This document shows positions 43,289 to 51,424 of a stretch of DNA of 64,000 nt, in pieces. Source of the DNA: Nocardia terrae (GTDB lineage Bacteria; Actinomycetota; Actinomycetes; Mycobacteriales; Mycobacteriaceae); assembly GCF_009760405.1 (NCBI RefSeq), contig NZ_WRPP01000009.1, positions 186,001 to 250,000 of the forward strand, given 5' to 3'. Under the pieces are notes generated by a model, which was not told the DNA's origin, made no database searches, and saw nothing but the letters and a program-made list of their open reading frames with translations. How positions within the stretch are numbered: position 1 is the first letter of the stretch; every line of letters starts with the position of its first letter. The position numbers and the translations under genes were made by a program.

Positions 43289-44511
43289 ACGGCCTGGGAA
43301 GTATGCGTGCGCCGGGGGTTCGGCTGCTGGCCGCGCCGGCGGCGGAGCTGACCGCGCACGAGGCGACGCACGGTCGGCTGCCGGTGGTGACGGCGGCGCT
43401 GCTCGATGCGGTCGCGGCGTCGGGGCTGCGCGGGCGCGGGGGTGCCGGGTTCCCGACGGCGCGCAAGCTGGGCGCGGTCGCCGCGGCGGCACGCCCGATC
43501 GTGATCGCCAATGGGGCCGAGGGCGAACCCGACAGTCACAAGGACGCCGTGCTGCTCACGCGCGCACCGCATCTGGTGTTGGACGGGCTGGTGGCGACGG
43601 CCGCGGCGGTGGGGAGCCGCGACTGCCGGTTGTATGCGCCCGAAGCGGTGCTGAGCGCGGTGCGTCGGGCCATCGCCGAGCGGCGCGCGGCCGGATACCG
43701 GGAGCCGAAGATCGAGCTGACCGCCGCGACGGAGACGTTTCTGGCGGGGGAGAAGTCGGCGGTGGTCAACCGGTTGGCCGGGCGTGCGGCCGTCCCTGTC
43801 GATCAGGTGGTGAGCTTGTCGCGTTCGGGACTGCACGGTCGCCCGACCCTGGTGCAGAACGTCGAGACGCTGGCTCAGGTGGGTTTGATCGCCCGGTACG
43901 GGCCGGGCTGGTTCCGTGCGGTGGGTGTCGATACCGAACCGGGTACCCGGCTGATCAGCTTGTCGGGCACCAGGAACGCTGGTGTCTTCGAGGTCGCGTC
44001 GGGCATCGGGTTGGGTGAGCTGCTGTCCCGCTGGGGTGGCACCGATCCTGCGACGGTGCGGGCGGTGCTGGTCGGCGGCTGGCACGGCAGCTGGATCTCG
44101 GGTCTGGCGGTGGCGGGTGCGTCGCTGTCGGGACCGGGTCTCGAGCATCTGCACGCCCACCCGGGTGCCGGTGTGCTGCGCGTGCTGCCGCACGGGCAGT
44201 GCGGGTTGCGCGCGACCGCCGAGATCGTGGACTACCTGGCGCGGCAGAGCGCCGGCCAGTGCGGGCCCTGCCGCAACGGATTGCCCACCCTGGCTGCCGG
44301 ATTCGCTGAGCTCGTCGACGGCGGCGGTGACCCGGGCGAGGTGGCCCGGGTGGCGCGGCTGGTCGTGGGCCGAGGCGCCTGCCATCACCCCGACGGGACC
44401 GCGCGCCTGGTGGGTTCGGCATTGACGGTGTTCGCCGACGATCTGGCCCGCCATCGACGCGGCAGCTGCACGGCGGGAATCCCCTTGGCCCCGATCGGAG
44501 CCGCACGATGA
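43285..44511 (+). CDS. NuoF-like NADH-binding flavo-iron-sulfur protein
   Basis: 408 residues resembling NuoF/HoxF. The NADH/FMN site contains GLRGRGGAGFPTARKL (residues 48-62) and ANGAEGEPDSHKD (75-87), followed by a SLBB-like region. The C-terminal cluster-binding motif retains Cys326 and Cys329 (GQCGPCRNG) and Cys366 (GRGACHHPDG). Ala323 replaces the first Cys of the usual CxxCxxC, so a [4Fe-4S] cluster would lack one ligand unless Cys306 (HGQCGL) substitutes. ATG 43285 overlaps the preceding stop and its own stop overlaps the ferredoxin ATG. Proposed role: electron entry from NAD(P)H. Confidence 0.85.
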   Translation: MNGLGSMRAPGVRLLAAPAAELTAHEATHGRLPVVTAALLDAVAASGLRGRGGAGFPTARKLGAVAAAARPIVIANGAEGEPDSHKDAVLLTRAPHLVLDGLVATAAAVGSRDCRLYAPEAVLSAVRRAIAERRAAGYREPKIELTAATETFLAGEKSAVVNRLAGRAAVPVDQVVSLSRSGLHGRPTLVQNVETLAQVGLIARYGPGWFRAVGVDTEPGTRLISLSGTRNAGVFEVASGIGLGELLSRWGGTDPATVRAVLVGGWHGSWISGLAVAGASLSGPGLEHLHAHPGAGVLRVLPHGQCGLRATAEIVDYLARQSAGQCGPCRNGLPTLAAGFAELVDGGGDPGEVARVARLVVGRGACHHPDGTARLVGSALTVFADDLARHRRGSCTAGIPLAPIGAAR

Positions 44512-44726
44512 GTACCCCACAACGCCTGCACATCGACTGGACTCGCTGCGACGGTCGCGGCCTGTGCGGGGAACTGCTGCCCGGGCAGCTGGCCCGCGAC
44601 GACTGGGGCTACCCGCTCACGCGTGACCACCGTGACCCCGTCATCGGTGCCGCCGATCTGGCGGCCGCGCGGGAGGCGGTGCGGCTGTGCCCGCGCCTGG
44701 CGTTGCGGTTGCTGCCGCTGGCATGA
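44508..44726 (+). CDS. Three-cysteine ferredoxin
   Basis: 72-residue ferredoxin. Only Cys14, Cys20 (CDGRGLC) and Cys61 (CPRLAL) are present, a pattern of [3Fe-4S] ferredoxins; the position of the middle Cys of CxxCxxC is Arg17. The ATG overlaps the NuoF-like stop. It is a likely electron carrier between the NuoF-like protein and the membrane heme protein. Confidence 0.85.
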   Translation: MSTPQRLHIDWTRCDGRGLCGELLPGQLARDDWGYPLTRDHRDPVIGAADLAAAREAVRLCPRLALRLLPLA

Positions 44727-44757
44727 TCGGAGGTCGAAGGCGGCGGAAGGGGAGACC

Positions 44758-45285
44758 ATGGCGACGGTGAGCGCGACGCGAATCCAACGGCTGCGCAACC
44801 TGATCGAGCATCCGCGTACCGGAGCCGCCGAACGCGCCGCGGCCCAACGCATGCTGGACCGGATCCAGGGCACGAGCGCGGCGAGCCGTTCCGTGCGCGG
44901 GGACCGCACCTACGGCGCACGCCACGACAAGCCCGGACGGCATGCGAGCCTGTCGCGCATCGCGGACATGATCCGCGAGGACCTGGCCTTGGCGCGGGTC
45001 TTCGCCGACGCGGCCGTCCCGGGAGAACTGGTGGCCCGCAGCGCGATCCGCGACGCCCCCGCGCAACTGACCTACACCGTCGACGCCCCCTTCGACGCGG
45101 GTATCCGCGTCAGCGTCGCCGCGGTGCCGCGCGGGTGGGGCTGGCCCGACGGTTACACCGAATCACCGGCGCTGCGGGATCTGATCGCCGAGGTCACCGA
45201 CATCATGAACGCCTACAACCATGACGGCACCGATATCGACCAGCGCTACCACGGCCGCGTCGAGGTGCGGGCGGCAGGGGAGTAG
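44758..45285 (+). CDS. Hypothetical protein
   Basis: 175 residues. The basic helical N-terminus (RIQRLRNLIEHPRTGAAERAAA) resembles a repeated motif in actinobacterial DUF proteins; the C-terminal half contains YTVDAPFDAGIRVSVAAVPRGWGWP and an Asp/His-rich end. Soluble, no known catalytic motif. It starts 31 bp after the ferredoxin with a GGGGAG ribosome site and could be the last gene of the redox module, but the family is not recognised. Confidence 0.65.
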   Translation: MATVSATRIQRLRNLIEHPRTGAAERAAAQRMLDRIQGTSAASRSVRGDRTYGARHDKPGRHASLSRIADMIREDLALARVFADAAVPGELVARSAIRDAPAQLTYTVDAPFDAGIRVSVAAVPRGWGWPDGYTESPALRDLIAEVTDIMNAYNHDGTDIDQRYHGRVEVRAAGE

Positions 45286-45335
45286 CGGCGTAAGCGAATA
45301 CGCCTGCCGCACAACCCGATTCGCCCCGCAAACGG

Positions 45336-45370
45336 GCGATGCCCCGGACCGTGAGGGTCCGGGGCATCGC
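45336..45370. terminator. Bidirectional terminator
   Basis: Perfect 15-bp stem (GCGATGCCCCGGACC / GGTCCGGGGCATCGC) with a 5-nt loop between convergent genes ending at 45285 and 45382. Confidence 0.92.
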
Positions 45371-45381
45371 TTCAGCGGTGA

Positions 45382-47592
45382 CTACGCGCCGGTCAGGTCG
45401 AAGCGGTCGAGCTCCATGACCTTGGTCCAGGCGGCGACGAAGTCGCGGACGAACTTCTCGTTCGAGTCGTCCTCGGCGTACACCTCGGCCAGCGCCCGCA
45501 GCTGCGAGTTGGAGCCGAACACCAAATCGACACGCGAGGCGGTCCACACGGTCTTGCCGGTGGCGCGGTCGGTGCCCTCGTAGCTGGTGTTGTCGGCGTC
45601 GACCGGGGCCCACTTGGTGGACATGTCGAGCAGGTTCACGAAGAAGTCCGTGGACAGCACGCCCGGACGGTCGGTGAACACACCCTGCTGCGAACCCTTG
45701 TAGTTCGCGCCCAGCACACGCAGACCACCGACCAGGACGGTCATCTCCGGCGCGGACAGGGTCAGCAGGTTGGCCTTGTCGAGCAGCAGGTACTCGGCCG
45801 GGATGGTGGTGCCCTTGCCGACGTAGTTGCGGAAGCCGTCGGCCGCGGTCTCGAGCGCCGCGAAGGACTCGACGTCGGTCTGCTCCTGGGTGGCGTCGGT
45901 GCGGCCCGCGTGGAACGGGACGGTGACGTCGAATCCGGCTGCCTTGGCGGCGGTTTCGACACCGACGTTACCGGCCAGCACGACCAGGTCGGCGAAGGAG
46001 ACCGGCTTGCCGAAGTCGGCCTGGATGCCCTCGAGCACCCGGATGACCTGAGCCAGCTCGTCGGGCTGGTTGACCTCCCAGCCGGCCTGCGGCTGCAGGC
46101 GGATACGGCCGCCGTTGACGCCGCCGCGCATATCCGAGCCACGGAAGGACGACGCGGCCGCCCACGCGGTCGACACCAGCTGTGCGACGGTCAGACCCGA
46201 GTCGGCGATCTTGGCCTTGAGGGCCTTGATGTCGGCGTCGGAGGGCAGCGCGCCCTGGTGCGCCGGGACCGGGTCCTGCCACAGCAGGGTCTCGGCCGGA
46301 ACCTCCGGGCCCAGGTAACGGACCTTGGGGCCCATGTCACGGTGGGTGAGCTTGTACCAGGCCTTGGCGAAGGCGGCGGCCAGCTCTTCGGGGTGCTCGA
46401 GCCAGCGGCGGGTGATCTGCTCGTAGATCGGGTCGACCCGCATCGACAGGTCGGTGGTGAGCATGGTCGGCAGCCACCGCTTGGTGTTGTCGAAGGCGTC
46501 GGGGATGATCGCCTGGCCGTCCTTGGCGACCCACTGGTGGGCGCCGGCGGGGGACTTGGTCAGCTCCCATTCGTTGCCGTAGAGGGTCTCGAGGAAGCTG
46601 TTGTCCCACTTGGTCGGGGTCGGGGTCCAGGTGACCTCGAGGCCGGAGGTGATGGCGAAGCGGCCGGAACCGGTGCCGAAGGAGGACTTCCAGCCCAGGC
46701 CCTGCTCCTCGAGCGGGGCGGCCTCGGGCTCGGGGCCGACGTGATCGGCCGGGCCGGCGCCGTGGGTCTTGCCGAAGGTGTGGCCACCCACGATCAGGGC
46801 GGCGGTCTCCTCGTCGTTCATCGCCATGCGCGCGAAGGTCTCGCGGATGTCGATGGCGGCCAGGGCCGGGTCCGGGTTGGCGTTGGGGCCTTCGGGGTTG
46901 ACGTAGATCAGACCCATCTGGACCGCGGCGAGGGGGTTCTCGAGGTCGCGCTTGCCGGTGTAGCGGGCATCGCCGAGCCACTCGGTCTCCGGGCCCCAGT
47001 ACACGTCCTCTTCGGGCTCCCACTGGTCGACGCGGCCGCCGCCGAAGCCGAAGGTCTCGAAGCCCATGTCCTCGAGGGCGACGTTGCCGGCGTAGACGAT
47101 GAGGTCGGCCCACGACAGCTTCTTGCCGTACTTCTTCTTGACCGGCCACAGCAGACGGCGCGCCTTGTCGAGGGAGGCGTTGTCGGGCCAGGAGTTCAGG
47201 GGCGCGAAGCGCTGCATGCCGGCACCGGCGCCACCGCGGCCGTCCTGCACGCGGTAGGTGCCCGCGGCGTGCCAGGCCATGCGGATGAAGAAGGGGCCGT
47301 AGTGGCCGAAGTCGGCGGGCCACCACTCCTGGGAGGTGTGCATGACCTCGACGATGTCGGCCTTCACCGCGGCCAGGTCGAGGGTCTTGAACTCGGCGCG
47401 GTAGTCGTAGCCCTCGTCCATGGGGTTCGCGACGGCCGGGTTCTTCTGCAGGATCTTCAGGTTGAGCTGGTTGGGCCACCACTGACGGTTGGCGTTGCCG
47501 CCCTCGACCGGGGCGGTCATCTTGTCGTGCAGGACCGGGCAGCCGCCGGCGGGTTCGGTATTGGCTTCACCGATGGGCGGGTGTTCAGGCAC
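45382..47592 (-). CDS. katG: Catalase-peroxidase
   Basis: 736-residue bifunctional heme catalase/peroxidase protecting against hydrogen peroxide; in mycobacteria it activates isoniazid. Distal triad Arg104-Trp107-His108 (RMAWHAAGTYR); the Trp107-Tyr230-Met256 covalent adduct residues are all present; proximal His271 is in GGHTFGKTHG. Ser316 corresponds to M. tuberculosis Ser315 and is unchanged. Both peroxidase-like halves are complete. It follows furA by 54 bp and ends at a strong hairpin. Regulation by FurA is expected from the conserved gene order. Confidence 0.97.
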   Translation of the reverse strand: MPEHPPIGEANTEPAGGCPVLHDKMTAPVEGGNANRQWWPNQLNLKILQKNPAVANPMDEGYDYRAEFKTLDLAAVKADIVEVMHTSQEWWPADFGHYGPFFIRMAWHAAGTYRVQDGRGGAGAGMQRFAPLNSWPDNASLDKARRLLWPVKKKYGKKLSWADLIVYAGNVALEDMGFETFGFGGGRVDQWEPEEDVYWGPETEWLGDARYTGKRDLENPLAAVQMGLIYVNPEGPNANPDPALAAIDIRETFARMAMNDEETAALIVGGHTFGKTHGAGPADHVGPEPEAAPLEEQGLGWKSSFGTGSGRFAITSGLEVTWTPTPTKWDNSFLETLYGNEWELTKSPAGAHQWVAKDGQAIIPDAFDNTKRWLPTMLTTDLSMRVDPIYEQITRRWLEHPEELAAAFAKAWYKLTHRDMGPKVRYLGPEVPAETLLWQDPVPAHQGALPSDADIKALKAKIADSGLTVAQLVSTAWAAASSFRGSDMRGGVNGGRIRLQPQAGWEVNQPDELAQVIRVLEGIQADFGKPVSFADLVVLAGNVGVETAAKAAGFDVTVPFHAGRTDATQEQTDVESFAALETAADGFRNYVGKGTTIPAEYLLLDKANLLTLSAPEMTVLVGGLRVLGANYKGSQQGVFTDRPGVLSTDFFVNLLDMSTKWAPVDADNTSYEGTDRATGKTVWTASRVDLVFGSNSQLRALAEVYAEDDSNEKFVRDFVAAWTKVMELDRFDLTGA

Positions 47593-47646
47593 GGTGTGTC
47601 GTCCTTTCGAGTGGTGTGATCTGGTTGTCGACCACGAGTGTGGCCG

Positions 47647-48087
47647 CTACTTCTCTTGTGTGGCAGCGGTTTTGGAACAGTCGGGGCACAGGCCCCAGTA
47701 CACGACCTCGGCCTCGTCGAGCGCGAAGCCGTGGTTGTCGGAGGCGGTCAGGCAGGGTGCGTCGCCGACGGCGCAGTCGACGTCGGCGATGACGCCGCAC
47801 GAGCGGCACACGACGTGGTGGTGGTTGTCGCCGACGCGGGTCTCATACAGGGCGACCGAGCCCATGGGCTGGATGCGCCGCAGCAGCCCGGCGCTGGTCA
47901 GGGCACGCAGGACGTCGTAGACGGCCTGATGGGACACCCCACCCAGGGTCTGGCGCACGAACCCGAGGATGGAGTCCGTGTCCGAGTGGGGGTGTTCGTG
48001 GACCGCGGTCAGCACCGCCATGCGCGGTGCGGTCACACGCAGAGCGGCCCCGCGCAACATGCGCTCGAACTCCGTAGGCGTGGGCAC
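47647..48087 (-). CDS. furA: Fur-family regulator of katG
   Basis: 146-residue redox/metal-responsive repressor. The winged helix is VTAPRMAVLTAVHEHPH...GVSHQAVYDVLRAL. The metal-binding hinge has GDNHHHVVCRSCG, and the structural zinc site is Cys94, Cys97, Cys134, Cys137. GTG 48087 gives the family N-terminus; a TTG at 48123 would run through the AT-rich promoter. It represses itself and katG in related actinobacteria; here the two are co-directional with 54 bp between. Confidence 0.93.
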   Translation of the reverse strand: MPTPTEFERMLRGAALRVTAPRMAVLTAVHEHPHSDTDSILGFVRQTLGGVSHQAVYDVLRALTSAGLLRRIQPMGSVALYETRVGDNHHHVVCRSCGVIADVDCAVGDAPCLTASDNHGFALDEAEVVYWGLCPDCSKTAATQEK

Positions 48088-48101
48088 ACCCGGAAGTCTG
48101 C

Positions 48102-48128
48102 CTCTTTTTCTGGAATGAATCAAGTCTT
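48102..48128 (-). promoter_or_regulatory. Probable furA promoter/FurA site
   Basis: An AT-rich segment 15 bp before the furA start, read on the minus strand as TTGATTCATTCCAGAAAAAG, stands out from the surrounding GC-rich DNA. AT-rich autoregulatory sites occupy this position upstream of mycobacterial furA. Confidence 0.5.
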
Positions 48129-48398
48129 CATCGAGCCGGGTTGGGAAGCCCGCTCGACATGCCCCGCCTTCCGGTGCGCCATCGAGAGCAGGGGAGCGTT
48201 GATGCTTGCCCGAAGATACCCGGAACCGGGCATGTCAGATTGCGTTGCAGCGAAAGACGCTGACCGGCAGCCGATTACGCAGATTCCACCCACAATGATT
48301 GCCTGTGCCCGGACAGCCCTGTTCGAGGCGGCGGTTCAGGGGAGGGCTGGTGGCGGGGTGCTGGGAGTGACTCCGTCACCACACCACCCTTACTTGAC

Positions 48399-48412
48399 AT
48401 AATGTGCATTAT
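48399..48412. promoter_or_regulatory. Palindrome next to a TTGACA element
   Basis: ATAATG-TG-CATTAT is a perfect 14-bp palindrome directly after TTGACA (48394-48399). It could be a repressor site on a promoter reading toward the exporter, 540 bp away. The cognate regulator is unknown. Confidence 0.4.
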
Positions 48413-48690
48413 CGGCGCGGTTACGGCATTGGGAATGATCTTGAAAGATGGTGTGTGACATCGGTGTTCGCGCTTTGTGCGGTGCTCTGTCCGGCGGCGC
48501 GCTCCGGCCGGGTTGCCGATCCTCCGCGTTGTTTGCCTGTCGTCGTTGTTGGTCAGTTCCGGCGAAACGAAATATTTCGGCTTCTTGGGCCTTTGGTGGA
48601 AAATTTCCGGATTCCGCCGAGGCGGCTGATTGCGGCTCTCGGCGGCCCCGGTCCCTCTCTTGATGCCGCTCCCCTGGCGGGTTTCCAGCT

Positions 48691-48717
48691 CTCAATACGT
48701 CACAGTGACGTATTGAG
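48691..48717. promoter_or_regulatory. Perfect 27-bp palindrome
   Basis: CTCAATACGTCAC and GTGACGTATTGAG are perfect 13-bp arms around a single A, 238 bp before the exporter start. It is typical in size of a TetR-type operator, but no TetR gene adjoins it. Confidence 0.65.
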
Positions 48718-48893
48718 GTGGGGTGGCTGGACCCCGTCGATTCCCTCGTAGCTGGATATCGACATCAGCTCGCGAAACCGGGCATCCGAAGCGATCGTCG
48801 AGGCGCGTCTCCGCTGCTGCGGGTTCGGCTCCAGGGGTCAGGGTTCCAGGTGTTGGTTCGATGGCTGCTGAGTGGTGAGTCACACCATTTCAT

Positions 48894-48913
48894 TAGTTAG
48901 CCTCATGCAACTA
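48894..48913. promoter_or_regulatory. Inverted repeat near exporter start
   Basis: TAGTT and AACTA arms separated by 10 bp, about 40 bp before the exporter ATG in an AT-rich stretch. The half sites resemble the centre of the operators at 51314-51360 and may be a MarR- or TetR-type site. Confidence 0.4.
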
Positions 48914-48954
48914 TATTTGGGCGTTGTTCGTTCGTTGACTTGTGGGAGGCTCTG

Positions 48955-50721
48955 ATGGCTGCGGCCCCAACGACCGGGGTGGATCCCGGTGATGTCCAGA
49001 CCATTCGGAGGCGGCTCCGGATCGAGCACGATCACCCGCACTACAAGTGGGTGGCGTTGTCGAATACGACGCTGGGCATGTTGATGGTGACGATCAACTC
49101 CTCGATCGTGATCATCTCGCTGCCGGACATCTTCCGCGGGATCGATCTGAATCCGCTGGCGGCGGGCAATGTGAGCTACCTGCTGTGGATGATGATGGGC
49201 TTCCTGCTGGCGTCGGCGGTGCTGGTGGTGATGTTCGGGCGGCTCGGGGACATGGTCGGGCGCGTCAAGATCTACAACTACGGGTTCGTGATCTTCACGG
49301 TCACCGCGATCGCGTTGTCGTTCGATCCGTTCACCCACGGCGGTGGCGCGGTGTGGCTGATCGGGTGGCGCGTGCTGCAGGGTGTCGGCGGCGCGATGCT
49401 GATGGCCAATGCGGCCGCGATCCTCACCGACGCGTTCCCGGCCGAGCAGCGCGGGTTCGCGCTCGGCATCAATCAGGTTGCGGCCGTGGCCGGTTCGTTC
49501 CTGGGCCTGCTGCTGGGCGGTCTGCTGGCGCAGTGGGACTGGAAGGCCGTGTTCTGGGTGAGCGTGCCGTTCGGCATTCTCGGCACGGTGTGGTCGTACC
49601 GGTCGCTGCACGACAACGGGCAGCGCAATGCGGGCTCGCTCGATATTCCGGGCACCGTCACCTTCGCGGTCGGTCTGACCGCGTTGCTGACCGGCATCAC
49701 CTATGGCATTCAGCCGTACGGGGATTCGAATACCGGCTGGTCCAACCCGTGGGTGCTGGCCGCGGTGTTCGGCGGTCTGGCGGTGCTGGCGCTGTTCTGC
49801 TGGATCGAGACCAAGGTGGAGCAGCCGATGTTCCACCTGTCGCTGCTGAAGGTCCGCGCGTTCGGGCTCGGTAACCTGGCGGGCCTGATGTCCTCGCTGG
49901 GCCGCGGTGGCCTGCAGTTCATGCTGATCATCTGGCTGCAGGGCATCTGGCTGCCGCTGCACGGGTTCGACTACGAGTCCACGCCGTTGTGGGCGGGCAT
50001 CTATCTGCTGCCGTTGACGGTGGGATTCCTGGTGGCGGGACCGGTTTCGGGCAAGCTGTCCGACCGTTACGGTCCGCGGCTGTTCGCGACGCTGGGCATG
50101 ACGATCACCGCGGTGACGTTCGTGCTGCTGGTGGTGCTGCCGGTCGACTTCTCCTACTGGGCGTTCGCGGTCGTGATCGCGCTCAACGGTATGGGTTCGG
50201 GTATGTTCGCCTCCCCCAATACCGCCGAGGTCATGTCCGCGGTGCCCGCCTCGCAGCGCGGTGTCGCCTCCGGTATGCGTGGCACGCTGCTCAACGGCGG
50301 TATGGCGCTGTCGATCGGCGTGTTCTTCTCGCTGATGATCATCGGCCTGTCCAACAGCCTGCCGGGGGCGATGAATTCGGGTCTGCAGGCGCAGGGTGTG
50401 CCCGCGAACGTGGCGGGGGAAGTGGCCGGGCTGCCGCCGGTCGGCAGCCTGTTCGCGGCGTTCCTCGGCGTGAATCCGATTCAGGCGCTGCTGGGTCCGA
50501 CCGGCATCCTCGATCACCCGGGCGTGCACAAGGATGTGCTCACCGGTCAGGAGTTCTTCCCGCACTTGATCTCCGGCCCGTTCCATTCGGGTCTGGTCGT
50601 GGTCTTCCTGGGAGCCGCGATTATGATGCTGATCGGCGCGGTGGCCTCGTGGTTCGCCGGCAGCCCGTCGGTTGCGGACGAGGCCGCCGAGCTTCGTGAA
50701 GCCGCCCGCGAGGGAATCTGA
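48955..50721 (+). CDS. DHA2-family MFS drug exporter
   Basis: 588-residue, probably 14-helix proton antiporter. Motif A is GRLGDMVGRVKIYN; motif C-like sequence is in GINQVAAVAGSFLGLLLGG; WRVLQGVGGAMLMANAAAIL is typical of EmrB/QacA-type exporters. GGGAGG at 48943-48948 supports ATG 48955. It is followed after 15 bp by a MarR regulator in the same frame, so the pair is an export system with its own repressor. The exported compound is not predictable. Confidence 0.92.
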   Translation: MAAAPTTGVDPGDVQTIRRRLRIEHDHPHYKWVALSNTTLGMLMVTINSSIVIISLPDIFRGIDLNPLAAGNVSYLLWMMMGFLLASAVLVVMFGRLGDMVGRVKIYNYGFVIFTVTAIALSFDPFTHGGGAVWLIGWRVLQGVGGAMLMANAAAILTDAFPAEQRGFALGINQVAAVAGSFLGLLLGGLLAQWDWKAVFWVSVPFGILGTVWSYRSLHDNGQRNAGSLDIPGTVTFAVGLTALLTGITYGIQPYGDSNTGWSNPWVLAAVFGGLAVLALFCWIETKVEQPMFHLSLLKVRAFGLGNLAGLMSSLGRGGLQFMLIIWLQGIWLPLHGFDYESTPLWAGIYLLPLTVGFLVAGPVSGKLSDRYGPRLFATLGMTITAVTFVLLVVLPVDFSYWAFAVVIALNGMGSGMFASPNTAEVMSAVPASQRGVASGMRGTLLNGGMALSIGVFFSLMIIGLSNSLPGAMNSGLQAQGVPANVAGEVAGLPPVGSLFAAFLGVNPIQALLGPTGILDHPGVHKDVLTGQEFFPHLISGPFHSGLVVVFLGAAIMMLIGAVASWFAGSPSVADEAAELREAAREGI

Positions 50722-50736
50722 ACGGAGGAGAGGACC

Positions 50737-51183
50737 CTGCCCGAGCCCACGAGCGTCGCCGATCCCGACCAGCTCACCGAAGCCGCCGAGCTCTATCACG
50801 CTATCGGCCGCCTGCTGCGTTTGTTGCGCAATTCCGGTGACCTCGGGGCGCTGAGCCCCGGCGCGGCCTCGGCCCTGGCGTCGCTGGCCCGTCAGGGCCC
50901 GCTGCGCCTGGGTGATCTGGCCGGTATCGAACGGGTCAGTGCCCCAACGATGTCGCGGATCGTGACCGGTCTCGAGAAGGGCGGCTACCTGACCCGTGAT
51001 GCCGATCCCGAGGACGGCCGCGCCCAGTTGCTGACCGCGACCGCGGCCGCCCATGATCTGGTCACCGGTCTGACCTCGGCGCGTATTCAGCGCTTCGCGG
51101 GGGCGATGGAGCATCTGGCGCCGGGTCAGCGCGAGGCGGTCATGTCCGGCCTCAACACCCTCATCGAGGCGCTCGACCGGTAG
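50737..51183 (+). CDS. MarR-family regulator, probable CTG start
   Basis: About 148 residues from the CTG at 50737. The winged helix has SPGAASALASLARQGPLRLGDLAG and PTMSRIVTGLEKGGYL, followed by the wing DADPEDGRAQ. No ATG, GTG or TTG occurs in frame between the exporter stop (50721) and 50821; TTG 50821 would cut off the first helix needed for dimerisation. GGAGGAG at 50724-50730 lies 6 bp before the CTG, so a CTG start is the best reading. Probably represses the exporter. Confidence 0.82.
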   Translation: MPEPTSVADPDQLTEAAELYHAIGRLLRLLRNSGDLGALSPGAASALASLARQGPLRLGDLAGIERVSAPTMSRIVTGLEKGGYLTRDADPEDGRAQLLTATAAAHDLVTGLTSARIQRFAGAMEHLAPGQREAVMSGLNTLIEALDR

Positions 51184-51198
51184 CCGAGGCGCACGAAT

Positions 51199-51279
51199 GG
51201 GCCTGTTCGTGCACTGCACCCGGAGAATCGGTGGTTTCCCGCCGAAATCTTTGCCGCAGTGCACGTTCAGGCCCTTTTT
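51199..51279 (+). terminator. Large hairpin with T-run
   Basis: Arms 51199-51217 and 51256-51274 pair at 17 of 19 positions around a 38-nt loop, followed by TTTTT. It lies 16 bp after the MarR stop, an unusually canonical intrinsic terminator for this GC-rich genome. Confidence 0.7.
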
Positions 51280-51313
51280 GCTATCCATGCCCTGACCCTC
51301 CTCACAACCCGGT

Positions 51314-51361
51314 GTCAACCCTGGGTTGACCATAACCCCATACGTCAACTATTAGTTGACG
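51314..51361. promoter_or_regulatory. Two perfect operators 30 bp apart
   Basis: GTCAACCCTGGGTTGAC (51314-51330) and GTCAACTATTAGTTGAC (51344-51360) are both perfect palindromes of the form GTCAAC-N5-GTTGAC. Their starts are separated by exactly 30 bp, ahead of the FAD monooxygenase pseudogene. They would place two repressor dimers on about the same DNA face. Confidence 0.85.
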
Positions 51362-51424
51362 ATGAGGCGGGAGTGTGCAATCCCTGGCTTTCGCTGATGG
51401 CGGACCGATCCAGGAGTGGAAGTG

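Larger units (their letters stand above)
48129..48954. other. Long non-coding regulatory region
   Basis: About 830 bp between furA and the exporter gene. Neither strand holds a convincing gene: open frames of 70-100 codons are present but lack family resemblance, ribosome sites and typical third-position GC. Base composition is lower in GC than coding flanks. Three palindromic elements lie within it (48399-48412, 48691-48717, 48894-48913). Confidence 0.6.

Noticed and set aside
48390..48695. A minus-strand 101-codon frame in the furA-exporter gap
   Set aside because: No ribosome site, biased Arg/Gln/Ala composition and no family resemblance.
48880..51348. An 822-codon open frame on the minus strand opposite the exporter and MarR genes
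   Set aside because: It is the antisense shadow of strongly coding plus-strand genes, is His/Arg/Gln-rich and matches no family.
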